Shown: positions 1 through 11,244 of the stretch, piece by piece
Layout of the letters: every line of letters begins with the position of its first letter
Position numbering within the stretch: position 1 is the stretch's first letter
Assembly: GCA_022570795.1 (NCBI GenBank)
Contig: JAKUDP010000003.1
Location: 930,001-994,000, forward strand
Origin: Sphaerulina vaccinii
Taxonomy: Eukaryota; Ascomycota; Dothideomycetes; Mycosphaerellales; Mycosphaerellaceae
DNA length: 64,000 bases
Direction of reading: 5' to 3'
Position numbers and translations under genes: made by a program
Notes under the pieces: generated by a model
Told to the model about the DNA's origin: nothing
Database searches by the model: none
The model's input: the letters and a program-made list of their open reading frames with translations, nothing else

Positions 1-3000
1 ACTGCGCCCAAGGGCAAGGACAGCCCGCTACCTGCGCAGTACTCCAGCTCGCACGATACAGTGGTCAAATCTCTGGATTTGCTCAACAAGCTACTATCTG
101 CGCCGTACTGGGATGACATCGATATCGATGGGATGTTTCCTAAGGTGACTGAGCAGATCCTCTGCTCTGACCACAAGACAGAGGAGAAGGTCGAGATCTG
201 GACCACGCGTATGGTGAACACTATTCAGATCGTCAAGGTTCTCTTGAGCTCGCGGTCTGACGAATGGGTGGCCGCCCGACTACCGCAGCTGCAGAAACTG
301 CTTGCAAAGCCTTTGCGCAGTGATGTCCCAGACATTCAGGATGCGCTTCACAACGACAACTTGCCAGAAAATGTCGTGCCTGTTCTCCCGCCGATCCTGA
401 GCCGCGCTCTGTCGACCATTCCCGTTCAACAGCCAGATGAAGACCTACCAGACGCTGATAGCCCAACGGAGGAGTTCCTGAGCTTCTTGACATCCCTCGT
501 TGGCGACGTCCTTTCTAATGGTAGTCACGTAGCCGGTATCAATGTGCTGTGGATCATGGCGCAACGAAGACCGGAGGATGTAGATGCGCACAGTGCGGCC
601 CTGCTCAAGACACTGCAGAGTAAGCTTGCCAAGGACCACCTAGCCGCATTATATCCTCAGCAAGCGATGCAACAAGGTGCGCCTCCAGCGCCGACGCCAC
701 AAGAAGCCGAAACCACAGTGACTATGATCATCAAGGTGATGGAGATGCTCTCAGCTCGCATTAGTACACTTGGCGAGAGCAGAAGACCATACCTTAGTGT
801 GTTGGCGTCTCTGGTTGAGCGTAGCACAAACAATCCTCTGTGTGAGAAGATACTGGAGCAGGTCGAGAACTGGGTGTTCAACCCGACTGAGCCAGTGCCG
901 ACGCTCAAGGAGAAAACTGCTGTCTTGCAGAAAATGCTTCTGTTCGAGCAACGAGCGGATCAGACACTCTACGCAAAGTTCATGAACCTCGTGATACGCA
1001 TATACGAGGATCCGAAGATAACAAGATCGGAGCTTGCTGTTAGGATGGAGCACGCCTTCTTGATCGGACTTCGAAGCAGTGATGTTGACATGCGGAATCG
1101 CTTCGTCTCTATCTACGACAGAGCTTTGTCACGGGCTACCAATAATCGCTTCCACAAGCTCATTGGCGAACAACAATGGGACGTTCTGGGCGAAAGCTTC
1201 TGGCTGAGTCAAGTCATTCAGCTCATGTTTGGCTCACTTAATCAGGACGCTATGCTGCATTTGCATGTTGACGACTTCAAGTGCTTGCCAGCTAGCAAGG
1301 TCTTCAGCACATACACCAGCGATGCAAGGTTGACAGATGTCATGGTCGACGATGGACTTGACAATATGCTAGCCGATGAGAAGAGATTCATGACTGAGAT
1401 CAGCGTGGTACGAGCACGAGACATTCTCGGTCCACTTGCTGAAATTCAGCACACTGACTGGACTCTTGCGCACGAGATTTGGATCGCCTACTTTAAGATG
1501 TGTTGGTCGACTCTTACCAAGGACGATCGGGAAGACATCGAAGCTGGACTGGTTGCGCTGTTGACCAAGGATTTCCACCAACGACAAATTGATCGCAGGC
1601 CGAACTGCGTTGCGACCTTACTTGAAGGTGTTGCTCTTGCGAGACCGCACGTCAAGTTCCCACCGCATGTCATGAAGTACCTTGCCAAAAGCTACGATGC
1701 CTGGTACGTGTCTGCAACGTATATGGAGGACCTCGCGATAAAACCGGTCGTTGACACCAGTAATGTACGAGAAAGCAATCTGGACGCACTTGTCGAGACG
1801 TATGCTGGTCTCGAGGAAGGCGATCTTTTCTACGGGACTTGGCGCCGACGTGCATCCTATGTGGAAACGAACGCTGCCCTGTCGTATGAGCAGAATGGCA
1901 TCTGGGACAAGGCTCAAGCCATGTATGAGCAAGCTCAGATTAAGGCTAGGACTGGTTCCCTACCATACTCGCAGGGCGAATACATGCTCTGGGAAGATCA
2001 GTGGGTGCTGTGCGCACAAAAGCTACAACAGTGGGACATTCTGGGCGAGTTTGCGAAACACGAGAACATCAATGACCTCTACCTGGAGGCTATGTGGCGC
2101 AACTATGAGTACTGGAACAGCTCGGACCAACGTGATCAGTTGGAGACGTACATCAAGGCAGTAAGCGACGCGCCCACGCCGAGACGACTATTCTTCCAAG
2201 CCTTCATCTCGCTGCTCAAGATGCACAACAAGACGGAGTCGCCACAAGAGTTTGCCAGAATCTGCGACGAGAACATTCAGCTCAGCATCAAGAACTGGCA
2301 CAAGCTTCCACGTCGCATCACAAATGCGCACATCGGCCTATTGCAGAACTTCCAGCAGCTTGTGGAGCTGCATGATGCCAGTGTTATCTGCCAGAGTTTA
2401 GCACAGACGAACGCCACGAATCTCGATGTCAAGAGTCAAGAGCTTAAGGTCCTCCTGAGTACGTGGCGCGACCGACTGCCGAATCTCTGGGATGACATCA
2501 ATGCCTGGCAGGACTTGGTGACATGGCGTCAACACATCTTCCAGCTCATCAACAGCACGTATCTGAGTCTGTTGCCGCCAACTAATGGTGGAGCCGCCAC
2601 TGGCAACAGCTATGCCTATCGAGGATACCACGAGACTGCTTGGATAATAAACAAGTTCGCCCACACGGCTCGCAAGCACCAGATGCCTGATGTGTGTATC
2701 AACCAACTAGGCAAGATCTACACTCTACCCAACATCGAGATTCAAGAAGCCTTCCTCAAGTTACGCGAGCAAGCCAAATGCCACTACTCGAATAGTGCCG
2801 AGTTGGGCAATGGGCTTGATGTGATCAATAACACCAATCTCAATTACTTCGGGCAACAACAGAAGGCAGAGTTTTACACCCTCAAGGGAATGTTCCTGAG
2901 TCGTCTCAATCAGAAAGATGAGGCTAGTGACGCTTTCGGTACAGCGCTGTTCTTCGATATCAAGCTACCGAAGGCATGGGCAGAGTGGGGACGCTACTCG

Positions 3001-5226
3001 GACAAGCTGTTCAAGGAAGATCCTACGAATCTGGAATCGGGATCGAATGCATTGAGCTGTTACCTTGAGGCTGCTGGACAGTACAAGAGCGCGAAGTCGA
3101 GAAAATTGCTTTCTAGAATCTTGTGGTTGCTCAGTCTGGACGATTCGACTGGGCAGTTAAGCAGCAAGTTCCACGACTACCACGGTGATCATCCTTGGTG
3201 GTACTGGGTTACTTTCATCCCGCAACTGCTCAACAACTTGTCGAGGACCGAGAGTGAGGCGCAAATAGCACATCAGATTCTCACCAATCTCGCCAAGACG
3301 TATCCACAGGCACTTCACTTCCATCTGAGGACAAGTCATGAAGATATGCAAGTGATACGGAAGAGTCAAATGTTGCGAGAGCAGAAGGAGAAAGCTGCCA
3401 AGGAAGCCAAGGCGAAGAAGGATGCCGCTGGAGGTGTATCGTCAGATCCTGTTAAGACAGAGAGCCCGGCTAGACCGGAGAGTTCCGGCACACCTGCTGG
3501 GGCCAGTCGGCCAACAACGAGTGCAGGCGATACGGCGATGCCAGACGCTGACAAGAAGGATGATGCAGCGAAGACGAATGGCGAAGAGAAGAAGGAAGAG
3601 GAGAAGAAGCCGAAGAAGCCTTGGGAGCACACGGAAGCACTCGTAATAACGTTGCGAACTGCTTTCCCTCTGCTTTACGCGAGTATGGAGGCCATGGTGG
3701 AGCAGATGCAACGTCACTTCAAGTGCCCGCCAGATGAGGACGCATATCGACTCATCGTAGCGTTGCTGAATGATGCCCTCAGCTATGTTGGGCGTTCGCC
3801 TGCATCGTTCACCCAGGAGCAGAGATTGCCGCCGCAGACTGAAGCGAACATCACAAGGTTCGCTGAGAGTGTTCTGCCATCTCACATTAGGAAGGCTTTC
3901 GAGGTGGACTTTGTGACGAAGAAGCCTACCATGTTCGAGTACGTGCAGAAGCTGAGACGATGGAGAGATAAGCTTGCGGAAACCCACGATCGGAAGGCTT
4001 CGACATTCCATCTTGCTCAGAACACTCTACTGAGTGGGTTCCGATTCGTGTGGTTCGATGAAGTCGAGATTCCTGGACAGTATCTCCAGCACAAGGACAA
4101 GAACCAGGACTTTGTGAGGATTGAGCGCTTCCTACCTGTGGTCAATCTTGTGAGAGGTGTCCTTGCCTGTCACCGAAGGCTTACGATTCGTGGACACGAT
4201 GGCAGTTTGCATCCTTTCTGCATTCAGCATCCGGCGCCTAGACACAGCAGACGTGAGGAGCGAATCTTGCAACTCTTCAGAATCTTCAACAGTACCTTGT
4301 CGAAGAAGAAGGAAAGCAGGCGGCGAAACTTGCAGTTCCACTTGCCGCTTATGGTACCATTGAGTCCTCAAATTCGCATGATTCAGGACGACGCATCGTA
4401 CATGGCTCTACAAGGCATCTGGGAAGACTACTGCCGCCGGAACGAAGTCGACAAGGACGAGCCAATCATGTTCACGATGGAGAAGATGCGTAACACTCCT
4501 CAAGCGAAGGCTGACCAGTGGCTCAATATGCGCATCGAAGCACTCAACCATGTCCAAGAACGACTTGCACCAAAGGAGCTCGTCAGAGACTTCTTCGCGG
4601 CGACGTATCCTTCGTACGACTCTTTCTGGCTCTTCCGAAGACAGTTCTCTTACCAGCTCGCGGCATTGACGTACATCACTTTCACGATGTTTATGACGAT
4701 TCGCTATCCTACGAAGTTGCACATTTCGAGAAACAGCGGAAACATCTGGGGCTCTGAGCTGTTGCCTTTCATGCTTAGTCAGCGACCTTCGTTGCATCAA
4801 CCGGAGCCTGTACCTTTCCGTCTCACGCCAAATCTCCAGATCTTGATGGGACCGATTCACACCGAAGGCATCTTCACCTGCGCTCTCATGGCCATTGCTC
4901 GATGTCTGACTTCAGACACCAGCACTCCTACTGCTGAGGCTCCTGCATCAAGCAGTTCATCAGAACTCGAACATCATTTGAGTATCTTCATTCGAGACGA
5001 GATTTCGTTCTGGTACATGAGCAATCGACACACCGCCAAGGAGAATGAAATGCGTGAACACGTGCAGAGAAACGCTGAACAGATTGTCAATAAGGCTGTG
5101 GCTATCGCGAAGGAACCTACTGGGAACAATTTGCCGGCTAGTCAGAGTGTGTTGGATCTTGTGGCGAGGGCTACGAATCCGGAGAAGTTAGCGCAGACGG
5201 ATCTTCTGTGGATGCCGTGGCTGTAG
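1..5226 (+). CDS. TRA1: Tra1/TRRAP, C-terminal half (5' partial)
   Basis: The reading frame is already open at base 1, so the gene starts left of the window; about 1741 residues are visible with no intron, against roughly 3700-3900 for the whole family. Tra1 is the PIKK-family scaffold of the SAGA and NuA4 histone acetyltransferase complexes and contacts transcription activators in the nucleus. The visible part holds HEAT/TPR-like helices, the FAT region, a Lys/Glu-rich low-complexity insert (about 3385-3630), the PI3K-like fold (about 4090-4900) and the FATC end, closing on LLWMPWL as in other Tra1 proteins. The usual catalytic DxxxxN and DFG motifs are not apparent in the kinase-like part, as expected of this pseudokinase. 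Identification is firm. The tandem phosphatase gene begins 288 nt downstream. Confidence 0.95.
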   Translation, partial: TAPKGKDSPLPAQYSSSHDTVVKSLDLLNKLLSAPYWDDIDIDGMFPKVTEQILCSDHKTEEKVEIWTTRMVNTIQIVKVLLSSRSDEWVAARLPQLQKLLAKPLRSDVPDIQDALHNDNLPENVVPVLPPILSRALSTIPVQQPDEDLPDADSPTEEFLSFLTSLVGDVLSNGSHVAGINVLWIMAQRRPEDVDAHSAALLKTLQSKLAKDHLAALYPQQAMQQGAPPAPTPQEAETTVTMIIKVMEMLSARISTLGESRRPYLSVLASLVERSTNNPLCEKILEQVENWVFNPTEPVPTLKEKTAVLQKMLLFEQRADQTLYAKFMNLVIRIYEDPKITRSELAVRMEHAFLIGLRSSDVDMRNRFVSIYDRALSRATNNRFHKLIGEQQWDVLGESFWLSQVIQLMFGSLNQDAMLHLHVDDFKCLPASKVFSTYTSDARLTDVMVDDGLDNMLADEKRFMTEISVVRARDILGPLAEIQHTDWTLAHEIWIAYFKMCWSTLTKDDREDIEAGLVALLTKDFHQRQIDRRPNCVATLLEGVALARPHVKFPPHVMKYLAKSYDAWYVSATYMEDLAIKPVVDTSNVRESNLDALVETYAGLEEGDLFYGTWRRRASYVETNAALSYEQNGIWDKAQAMYEQAQIKARTGSLPYSQGEYMLWEDQWVLCAQKLQQWDILGEFAKHENINDLYLEAMWRNYEYWNSSDQRDQLETYIKAVSDAPTPRRLFFQAFISLLKMHNKTESPQEFARICDENIQLSIKNWHKLPRRITNAHIGLLQNFQQLVELHDASVICQSLAQTNATNLDVKSQELKVLLSTWRDRLPNLWDDINAWQDLVTWRQHIFQLINSTYLSLLPPTNGGAATGNSYAYRGYHETAWIINKFAHTARKHQMPDVCINQLGKIYTLPNIEIQEAFLKLREQAKCHYSNSAELGNGLDVINNTNLNYFGQQQKAEFYTLKGMFLSRLNQKDEASDAFGTALFFDIKLPKAWAEWGRYSDKLFKEDPTNLESGSNALSCYLEAAGQYKSAKSRKLLSRILWLLSLDDSTGQLSSKFHDYHGDHPWWYWVTFIPQLLNNLSRTESEAQIAHQILTNLAKTYPQALHFHLRTSHEDMQVIRKSQMLREQKEKAAKEAKAKKDAAGGVSSDPVKTESPARPESSGTPAGASRPTTSAGDTAMPDADKKDDAAKTNGEEKKEEEKKPKKPWEHTEALVITLRTAFPLLYASMEAMVEQMQRHFKCPPDEDAYRLIVALLNDALSYVGRSPASFTQEQRLPPQTEANITRFAESVLPSHIRKAFEVDFVTKKPTMFEYVQKLRRWRDKLAETHDRKASTFHLAQNTLLSGFRFVWFDEVEIPGQYLQHKDKNQDFVRIERFLPVVNLVRGVLACHRRLTIRGHDGSLHPFCIQHPAPRHSRREERILQLFRIFNSTLSKKKESRRRNLQFHLPLMVPLSPQIRMIQDDASYMALQGIWEDYCRRNEVDKDEPIMFTMEKMRNTPQAKADQWLNMRIEALNHVQERLAPKELVRDFFAATYPSYDSFWLFRRQFSYQLAALTYITFTMFMTIRYPTKLHISRNSGNIWGSELLPFMLSQRPSLHQPEPVPFRLTPNLQILMGPIHTEGIFTCALMAIARCLTSDTSTPTAEAPASSSSSELEHHLSIFIRDEISFWYMSNRHTAKENEMREHVQRNAEQIVNKAVAIAKEPTGNNLPASQSVLDLVARATNPEKLAQTDLLWMPWL

Positions 5227-5514
5227 TTGACGGGGAGAACAGAATGAATTTAGCGGAGGCGTCTTGGAGTGCCTGGGAGACAGAGATAAAATTGGTCAGG
5301 GAAGGCCAGCAGCAGGATACCCGTCGTTGAGATTAGCGCGGCGTTGGTAGGGGAGACTCTTATAACACAAATATGTAGCACTTATTGAAAAGAATTGTTC
5401 CTACATCAGCCGACTCTCCAGTCGCTTTCGATCACGTGCATTGGGCTTGTGTGTACCTCGGTACCTTAATAGCTCACTCTTCGATATCACCATCTTCTTC
5501 GACCAACAATTACA

Positions 5515-6105
5515 ATGTACCTTCGACGACTCAACATGTCTCGTTTCTGGGAGTTCCAGCAACTTTCCGATGACTGGAAACACGTCTCATATTTTGACCA
5601 AGTCCCTCGAGCTGGAAAACTATATATCGGAGGTCTTGCAGCTCTCTACAAAGAACCCGATCCACTCAAAGCTGCTGGTATCACACATGTACTATCTGTC
5701 CTGGACTTCGATGTCGGAGAGACGAAACAGCTCGATGGTCTGAAACATTTGCATATCAGGCTTAATGACGAACCGAGCGAGAATCTGATTAAGCATTTCG
5801 AAGAGACTAATGCTTTTATTGATGAGGGTTTGAAGAGAGATGGTGGTGGGGTATTTGTGCATTGTGCTATGGGTGTCAGTCGGTCTGCGACTTGTGTTGT
5901 TGCTTATCTGATGTGGAAGAATGGGATTGGGAGGTTTGAGGCTATTGCTCAGGTTAAAGAGGGACGAGAGAGGATTTATCCGAATCATGGGTTTATGGAG
6001 CAATTGAAGTTGTACGAGAAGGTTTTGAAGGCTGGGAGTGAGAGTGAGAAGGAGGAGATTGTGAGGAAGTGGGGGAGAGGGAGGTATCCGCCTACGAAGT
6101 TGTAG
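5515..6105 (+). CDS. Dual-specificity protein phosphatase
   Basis: Intronless 196-residue protein with the cysteine-phosphatase signature HCAMGVSRS. C117 is the nucleophile, R123 the phosphate-binding residue, and D85 (in RLNDEP) is the likely general acid. The N-terminal part (LYIGGLAAL, then THVLSVLDF) has the layout of the DUSP12/Yvh1-type catalytic domain, but the C-terminal zinc-binding domain of Yvh1 is absent, so it is a catalytic-domain-only member rather than Yvh1 itself. It should dephosphorylate phospho-Tyr/Ser/Thr; the substrate cannot be told. A second ATG at 5536 is an equally good start. The basic tail (KWGRGRYPPTKL) ends 116 nt before the convergent hydrolase gene. Confidence 0.88.
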   Translation: MYLRRLNMSRFWEFQQLSDDWKHVSYFDQVPRAGKLYIGGLAALYKEPDPLKAAGITHVLSVLDFDVGETKQLDGLKHLHIRLNDEPSENLIKHFEETNAFIDEGLKRDGGGVFVHCAMGVSRSATCVVAYLMWKNGIGRFEAIAQVKEGRERIYPNHGFMEQLKLYEKVLKAGSESEKEEIVRKWGRGRYPPTKL

Positions 6106-6220
6106 AGCCGTGACGTGCATGGCTCAAAACTGCACCTGGACCTGTACAGCAACTGGCCACTAGCAGCCGACATTCCAGCGATGGGGTCATACGGACGATC
6201 TACAACATTGGCTAGTGTCG

Positions 6221-7455
6221 CTACGAGGAAGCAGCCAGATGATCTCTCATGAAGTCGCCAATGTCTTTGAGGCAGATATCGGTTTGCTACAGGATCGTTA
6301 GTCACGGTCACAGCTTGAATTGGACAGATGAATCTCACCTCTGTACCGCCGACTGGGAAGAATGAGAAGCCATGAGGCGCGCCAGGATACAGCTTCAGTA
6401 TTGTTTCTGCTCCACTCATGGCCCATGTAGTGGACATCATCATACTGTCGTCGAGCAGCACATCGAGAGTGCCACATGTAAAGAGGGCAGGAGGTAGCTG
6501 CAACAGCAACAATGTCAGCATAGACCAAGGCCATGGTCTCTGTTCTGGACTACTCACCTTCATCGTGTTGAGGTTTGCATAAAACGGGCTAATCCACGGA
6601 TCTCGACGTTCGTCCAAACTCTTGCCAGGCAGATATGCTTCGAAGTATCTAGACACAGTCAGCACGCACTACTCCTACATGGGCAGGCAGGAAAGGGAGG
6701 CTTATGAACTTCTTCAAGATATCCAGATTCAAGACCAGCGGCAAATCGAAGTGATGAGCCTGCGGTAAACAGCCAGAGAGATCATAACAGCCATAAGACA
6801 GAACCAGACCTGCAAAGCTGAAAGAAGGACGAGTCTCAGATAGCTTGAAGGTGGTGAGCACTGAGAGATGTGCACCGGCTGAGTCGCCTCCCATGAATTT
6901 GAGCGGTGCACCGAACGTTTCTTGTGCGTGGTCTACCAAGTATTCGCCGATGTCGAAGCAGTCTTCATTGCCAGCTGGATATGGATGTTCGGGAGCGAGG
7001 CGGTAGCCTACTGAAACAACGATGAGATCTGCTTCGTCGGAGTAGCGTTTGAGCATCAGGTCCTGGACTGTGGTCAGGATGATAATAACATGGCTAGAGA
7101 AGGACTTCGTACATACCTGATAAGCCTCACTTTGCAGAACCCACCCTCCTCCGTGAATATGATAAAACACACCCTTCGCATTACCTTTCGGCTTGAATAC
7201 TCTAACAGGAATATCTCGTCCAGTTTCTCGAGAAGGTAACGTCGTATTCTGTCCCTCTTCCAAGACCTTAGGCTTAGGCATTGGAGTTTCGCCATTCCAA
7301 CGCATTTGGCGATATTTCTCGGCTCCGACTTCGTACCACATTGGTCCGGCACTGAAGACTTTCATGAGACCATTATTGAAGTCTTTGGTTTGTTGGGAGA
7401 TTGCTGATGGAGATAGCTTCTCGTGGCTGATAGTGAGATCTGATTTGAGTGGCAT
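6221..7455 (-). CDS. Alpha/beta hydrolase, hormone-sensitive-lipase-like
   Basis: Five exons read on the minus strand: 7455-7117, 7062-6710, 6648-6558, 6497-6339 and 6286-6221, giving 335 residues with all phases matching. The oxyanion-hole motif HGGGW is at residues 101-105, the nucleophile motif GDSAG at about 172-176, and later motifs (DVLLDD and GAPHGF) supply the probable catalytic Asp and His. These are marks of the HSL/arylacetamide-deacetylase esterase family, which hydrolyses carboxyl esters; the substrate is unknown. There is no signal peptide, so it is probably cytosolic. Intron 1 is 54 nt and keeps the frame if retained, so an unspliced version with 18 extra residues would also be readable. 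Confidence 0.87.
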
Positions 7456-7829
7456 TTTGAGGGTGGGTAGAGTGTATAGATTCGAAGTCGAAGTGAATCT
7501 ATAAGCAGTAGTTAGACATTGGTGAAGGCGAGGTTAATATTCAGCAATGGTTGTACCGCATAAGCGAAGAGGTTCGAGCGGGGTGCTTTGTTGGTGGAGC
7601 TTTATGAGGTGACGTACAAGGTTCGGATGGTCGATGGCTATGGAATGAAGTCCATTTGTAGGAATGATTAAGTAGAAGCGAACTTATTCAGTGTCGTTCC
7701 ATCTGCCGTGCTGTGAAGTATGTATGCTTGCTATAAGTATGTCAACTTGCGACTCCAACCCAACTGTAGCTCTCTCGCTCATTGATACATTATCTTTCCT
7801 GCTCTACCTACTCAATCAGGCCTTTGCGC
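7456..7829. other. Intergenic, hydrolase promoter side
   Basis: Lies between the start of the hydrolase and the stop of STE3, both on the minus strand. I see no gene, RNA or repeat; it should hold the hydrolase promoter. Confidence 0.6.
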
Positions 7830-9407
7830 TCAGACAACATAGAAGTCCTTCGTGGAGATCATCGATGGAGATGTCTCGCTGTTCTGACGCACCTCTTTCC
7901 TGATCAAGACATCTCCATTTCCTCGACTCTGGTTCCTGATGTGTGACTCCATCGTAGGTGATACTGGCTCCGCACTAACGTTCGACTCAACTCTCCTCTG
8001 ATGCGCGATCTGTGAAAGGACAAAGTGGTCTCGGCTGTCTGCCTTCGTCGGAGCTTGGCCTTGCTTGAAGTAAGACGTGAGCCTATTCCAAGGAGCCTTC
8101 TCTTGAGTCGGAGATGAAGGCGGTGTTGTCCTACTCAATATACTCTGAATCCTCTGCTCGTTTCTCCCGCCTTCTTGAATCGTGTCAAGGAATGACAGCT
8201 TCTTCGGACTGGTCTCGCTGTCTGTGATGGACTTGGTGCTGTCAAAGCTTGCCATCGTGCTTGGGTTCGTGGCGAGACTGTCTTTGCGCTTGCTGAAGAG
8301 CATACGAGCTCTGCTGCTCATAGAACTCAATGTGGTTGGAGTGACACTTCCTCTTTGACTTCCGTTGCTGAGGCTTGGCCATATTCTGCCAGCTCCGCAA
8401 GCCAGAAGTCCATCTCTGTACATTCTCACAGCATCTTTGCCGAGTCCGAAGATGAGAAAGATGACGACGCCTCCAGCCATCCATATGAAGCCATCATAGG
8501 TGATGTGACCATGAGTGGGCACGGCCACTACTGCTGTCCAATCGTATGCTGTCGGATGATGAACCTCGTTCCAGTTGAAAGGACCAAACCCTTGGGCGAT
8601 GGTAGAGTAGATGAGGTACACGTGCAATGGTAGGTAGCCGAAGGCGCAGATAGCGCATAGGACGTAGAGTCGGAGAAATCGAGACTTGGTGGTTTGGTTG
8701 TTTGCCAGGATGGAGCGAAATTGCATGCGATATCGGATGAGACGGGTCACGACAAGTACTAGAGATCATGTCAGTGAAATGATACAGCGACTGATAGTGA
8801 CAGACGTAGTGAACATACCACTGTAGTAGACTGCCAACAGCGTCCATAGAAGTGGTTGCAGCATGATGAGCAGGAGCATTGGCCAGCTGATCGAGATAGC
8901 AGGGTGACAGCCTGTGATACCAAAGACGTAGTATCTGAAGGGCTGTACAATCCAGCTGCCAGGAATCTGTAACAGTGGAAGGCCGACACAGCATGCCAAA
9001 TCAATAGCATACCCTCTCTTCTTCTGGTTCTTGGTCATGCCCCAGGTCGATCGTTCCGTATCCATGACTCTGGCCAACGCTCTCAAGATGCAGCTGATCG
9101 CGGCTGGGAGCGCTGCCATCAGGTACATTTGTAGTTTGACCTCAACATCGCACAGTCCGATACCAGAGAACCAGTTCGTGGGATCGTCGTTTGACCAGAT
9201 CACCGCATTGATGAAGGATACGAAGTTGGCGTAAAAGGCACAAGCCACTAGCACGGTAGCGCCGACATTGCGGTTTCTGAAGTGCCAGGTCAATGGTGGA
9301 AAGATGAGGATCGCTACCAGCAAGGAGAACGTGCCAAATAGTATGGCTTGCTGGTGGGTGTACTGAACCTGCTCAGGCGTAGGTGGAGGTGGGGCGACGT
9401 TGCTCAT
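7830..9407 (-). CDS. STE3: STE3-type pheromone receptor (GPCR)
   Basis: Two exons, 9407-8819 and 8758-7830, joined through a 60-nt intron, encode 505 residues. Seven hydrophobic segments are readable, from AILFGTFSLLVAILIF through YVLCAICAFGYLPLHVYLIY to GFIWMAGGVVIFLIFGLG, followed by a long Ser/Thr-rich cytoplasmic tail of about 200 residues. The PF/R-rich loops and the PGSWIVQPFRYYVFG segment match the class D a-factor (lipopeptide pheromone) receptor family, Ste3/Pre-1. It senses the farnesylated mating pheromone at the plasma membrane and signals through a heterotrimeric G protein. The start chosen is the ATG at 9407; an in-frame ATG at 9464 would add 19 residues that do not look like receptor sequence. 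Confidence 0.93.
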
Positions 9408-10092
9408 CTTGTCTGTTGCTTCGTGTGTGAACTTGTGCTTCCTGGTGGTGGAAGAATCCAGCAATGTCCAAAGTCGGGATTGTTGTTCGGAACAGATGGG
9501 TCAGAGTGCTGGGTGAGTCGTTTTCGAGTGGTGGTGATGGTCCGTCGTCGATGGCCAGAAGTACGTCTCTGGCGTGCAGGAGTGCAATGATCGCAAGAAT
9601 GGAGAGTGCAAGGAGACAGATGAGAAACGAATGTAAACCAGGTCTTCTCAGGCCTCCGATGAGCAAACCACCGGACCTGAATAGAATGAATAGGAATAGG
9701 CACACTTCTATAAGGATGAATAGCAATAAGACTATGTCTTCAATTGCGAGGCTGGCTATTGTCGAGGCGAGGTTGGTGAATCTGCTCATGTCGACCTGTG
9801 CGAACACATGCCTGATAGCTAGCAGAGTTGCAAACAAGACTAGCCATCTAGTGAAGCCTTGTCGGCGCCATCGTGGCTGCCGCAGTAGGAGTAGCCAACC
9901 TGGAATAGCTCTTTGTAGCCATGTGTCTTGCGGATAATTTCTGCAAATGGGTGTCAATAGGAATTTTGACAAAAGGAGCCTGAAACCTTTATTGTCAGCG
10001 AGCACGACGGAGGTGTAAGAGGGAGCTACAGATGCGCTGCGGCGTCGTGATACTTGGCCGGTGGGTGGGCTGTGTCCGACCTGGATGAGCAT
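9373..10092 (-). CDS. Possible small multi-pass membrane protein
   Basis: Open ATG-initiated frame of 239 residues. From about residue 80 it has three strongly hydrophobic stretches (LVLFATLLAIRHVFA, DIVLLLFILIEVCLFLFILF and FLICLLALSILAIIALL), separated by short Arg/Gly turns, and a polar tail. The spacing of hydrophobic segments looks like a real three-pass protein, but I recognise no family. Its 3' end overlaps the first 35 coding bases of STE3 on the same strand, which is unusual for a fungal gene. The true end may use an unseen intron, or the frame may be fortuitous or part of a long STE3 5' leader. Confidence 0.38.
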   Translation of the reverse strand: MLIQVGHSPPTGQVSRRRSASVAPSYTSVVLADNKGFRLLLSKFLLTPICRNYPQDTWLQRAIPGWLLLLRQPRWRRQGFTRWLVLFATLLAIRHVFAQVDMSRFTNLASTIASLAIEDIVLLLFILIEVCLFLFILFRSGGLLIGGLRRPGLHSFLICLLALSILAIIALLHARDVLLAIDDGPSPPLENDSPSTLTHLFRTTIPTLDIAGFFHHQEAQVHTRSNRQDEQRRPTSTYA

Positions 10093-11244
10093 AAGAGGTC
10101 GTTGCTTGAAGCGGCTCCGTCACTGTCAACTCGATGCTGCTTGAAGCGACTCCATTGTTGTCACCCTCGCGCTTGTACGGAGCATCTTACGTCGCTTGCA
10201 CGACCACTCCAGTATGGGAGACATCTCCTCACGATGCTGTGATCGCACACATAGCGTGCCTCATCTGCAGTGTTCATATTCCATCCATCCACGTGTCTGC
10301 GCATGCTCTCGTGCGGAAGGAGCGATGAAGTCGTGCCTGCCATTGCTCCACCTTTCAGATTTATGCCATATTCTCCAGTACTATCTCGACTTCCACCTCA
10401 TAAACCTGATCATTGGCGCTCACTCTCGATACGCTGTCGTCGTGGCGTCGGTGAGAGGTACCAGGCATGGTTCCTCGGCGCGAGATGAGCGTTTGCGCGC
10501 CATCGTGACCGTGTGCTCCCATCTTCGACGCACATCGCTTGTGTCCTGCAGTCTCTGACGAGCCTATCCTGACCGAAGCAGTCATGTTATCCAGCAGATC
10601 GGTACATGATGGTGGTTAGGGTACTGGCAAGTGCACCAATCAGGAGTCCGAACTTTTCCATGCGGTCTTTGTCAACATCCCGAGAGGGTCGACTTTCTTT
10701 CAACAAACGAACGCAACCACCAGAAACAACCTCGTGGTCTCATTCTCTGCACACAGCGGTCCCGTAGACTCACCGAATTTTGCCAGATGTACTGCGAAGG
10801 CAATGGTTGACCCTCGCTGGAACGTGTTAAAGCCGCGATGAGCGCCGTGGTCGACGAAGAAGAGGAGCGCGTCTCTTTATCGCAGCATTCCGTGCTACCT
10901 TAACAACACCGCATTTCGTCTGCAGCGTCTGCATCTGCTTGTCAGCACAACAGCTGCTGCCCGCACCGCTCACCCTGCTACAGATCGATTCACCACCTCT
11001 CGTCCCCGCAACAAGAGTCACACCAGCGACGTGACAACCCAGCAATCACTTATCGCCACAATCACCAAGCAAGAACATTCTCGCCGGCAGCACGCGCTAT
11101 GTTGTGAAGATATCTTCTCGATTGATATCTCACCCCGCGGGATATTGCCATCTTTCTTTCTCTCCAGGTCGCACCAACCACGCCAAGCCAAGATAGCCGC
11201 AGACAGGATCATTCGACGCGCTGCATAAAACTACGATAGTGACC
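10093..11244. other. Intergenic, upstream of the glycosyltransferase
   Basis: A 1.15-kb stretch with only short, unconvincing frames. The last 200 bases are pyrimidine- and CA-rich, like a fungal 5' leader, and a stop codon (11236) lies just before the glycosyltransferase ATG. No RNA gene or repeat is seen. Confidence 0.6.

Noticed and set aside
3366..4011. Minus-strand frames inside TRA1
   Set aside because: Shadows of the long coding strand, mostly from the Lys/Glu-rich insert.
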